From NCBI GenBank assembly GCA_020217165.1, contig JAIWOE010000235.1, forward strand, positions 1 through 5,211: a DNA stretch of 5,211 nucleotides. The letters run 5' to 3'. Made by a program: the position numbers and the translations under genes. Positions 5,125-5,211 of this stretch are shown in pieces. Every line of letters starts with the position of its first letter. The first letter of the stretch is position 1. Origin of the DNA: Desulfovibrio sp. GTDB lineage: Bacteria; Desulfobacterota; Desulfovibrionia; Desulfovibrionales; Desulfovibrionaceae. A model generated the notes under the pieces. The model was not told the DNA's origin. It did not search any database and was given only the letters and a program-made list of their open reading frames with translations.

Positions 5125-5211
5125 TTACTCCATGATCTCAGACACAACACCAGCGCCAACCGTACGGCCGCCTTCGCGGATGGCGAAGCGCATGCCTTTT
5201 TCCATGGCGAT
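5125..5211 (-). CDS. tuf: Elongation factor Tu, C-terminal fragment
   Basis: This is the final 28 codons plus TAA of EF-Tu, the GTPase that brings aminoacyl-tRNA to the ribosomal A site. The visible end includes [16 protein letters not shown] followed by SEIME, which closely matches the near-invariant domain 3 terminus of bacterial EF-Tu (E. coli ends [21 protein letters not shown]). The rest of the gene lies beyond the window, so copy number and the catalytic domain cannot be judged. Its stop codon (5125-5127) is 6 bases from the rpsJ start, which places it at the end of the str gene group (normally rpsL-rpsG-fusA-tuf) fused to the S10 genes. Confidence 0.96.
   Translation of the reverse strand: [28 protein letters not shown]

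Noticed and set aside
1..5211. A hidden novel system (defence, mobile or RNA element) inside the window.
   Set aside because: Almost every base is accounted for by canonical ribosomal protein genes in their classic order. There are no inserted genes, no unusual composition block and no repeats beyond one 7-bp tandem pair.

Overview
This window is a contiguous piece of the bacterial str-S10-spc ribosomal protein supercluster, and every gene lies on the minus strand. Reading in the direction of transcription (high to low coordinates), the order is tuf (last 28 codons only), rpsJ (S10), rplC (L3), rplD (L4), rplW (L23), rplB (L2), rpsS (S19), rplV (L22), rpsC (S3), rplP (L16), rpmC (L29), rpsQ (S17) and rplN (L14, first 24 codons only). 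This is the classic S10 operon order. It is joined upstream to EF-Tu and downstream to the first gene of the spc operon.

The DNA is GC-rich by eye. The protein sequences look most like those of sulfate-reducing deltaproteobacteria of the Desulfovibrio type (for example the S3 N-terminus [18 protein letters not shown], the S10 C-terminus [11 protein letters not shown] and the EF-Tu C-terminus [10 protein letters not shown]). That placement rests on remembered family resemblance, not on a search, and is moderately confident at order level only.

The genes are packed tightly. Transcription-order spacings are: tuf-6-rpsJ-10-rplC-11-rplD-66-rplW-2-rplB-33-rpsS-30-rplV-15-rpsC-(1 nt overlap)-rplP-10-rpmC-4-rpsQ-10-rplN. 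Several Shine-Dalgarno sequences overlap the stop codon of the preceding gene, which suggests translational coupling. I see no promoter, terminator, tRNA, mobile element, CRISPR array or riboswitch, and no gap longer than 66 bases. The products work together: L3, L4, L22, L23, L29, L2, L16 and L14 build the large subunit (peptidyl transferase surroundings, exit tunnel and exit site), S10, S19, S3 and S17 build the small subunit, and EF-Tu delivers aminoacyl-tRNA.

This is an ordinary housekeeping region and I find no undescribed system in it. The points worth a second look are small: divergence in the L22 tunnel hairpin, the missing S10 leader, the enlarged rplD-rplW gap, and a small tandem repeat/hairpin next to the rplV ribosome binding site.
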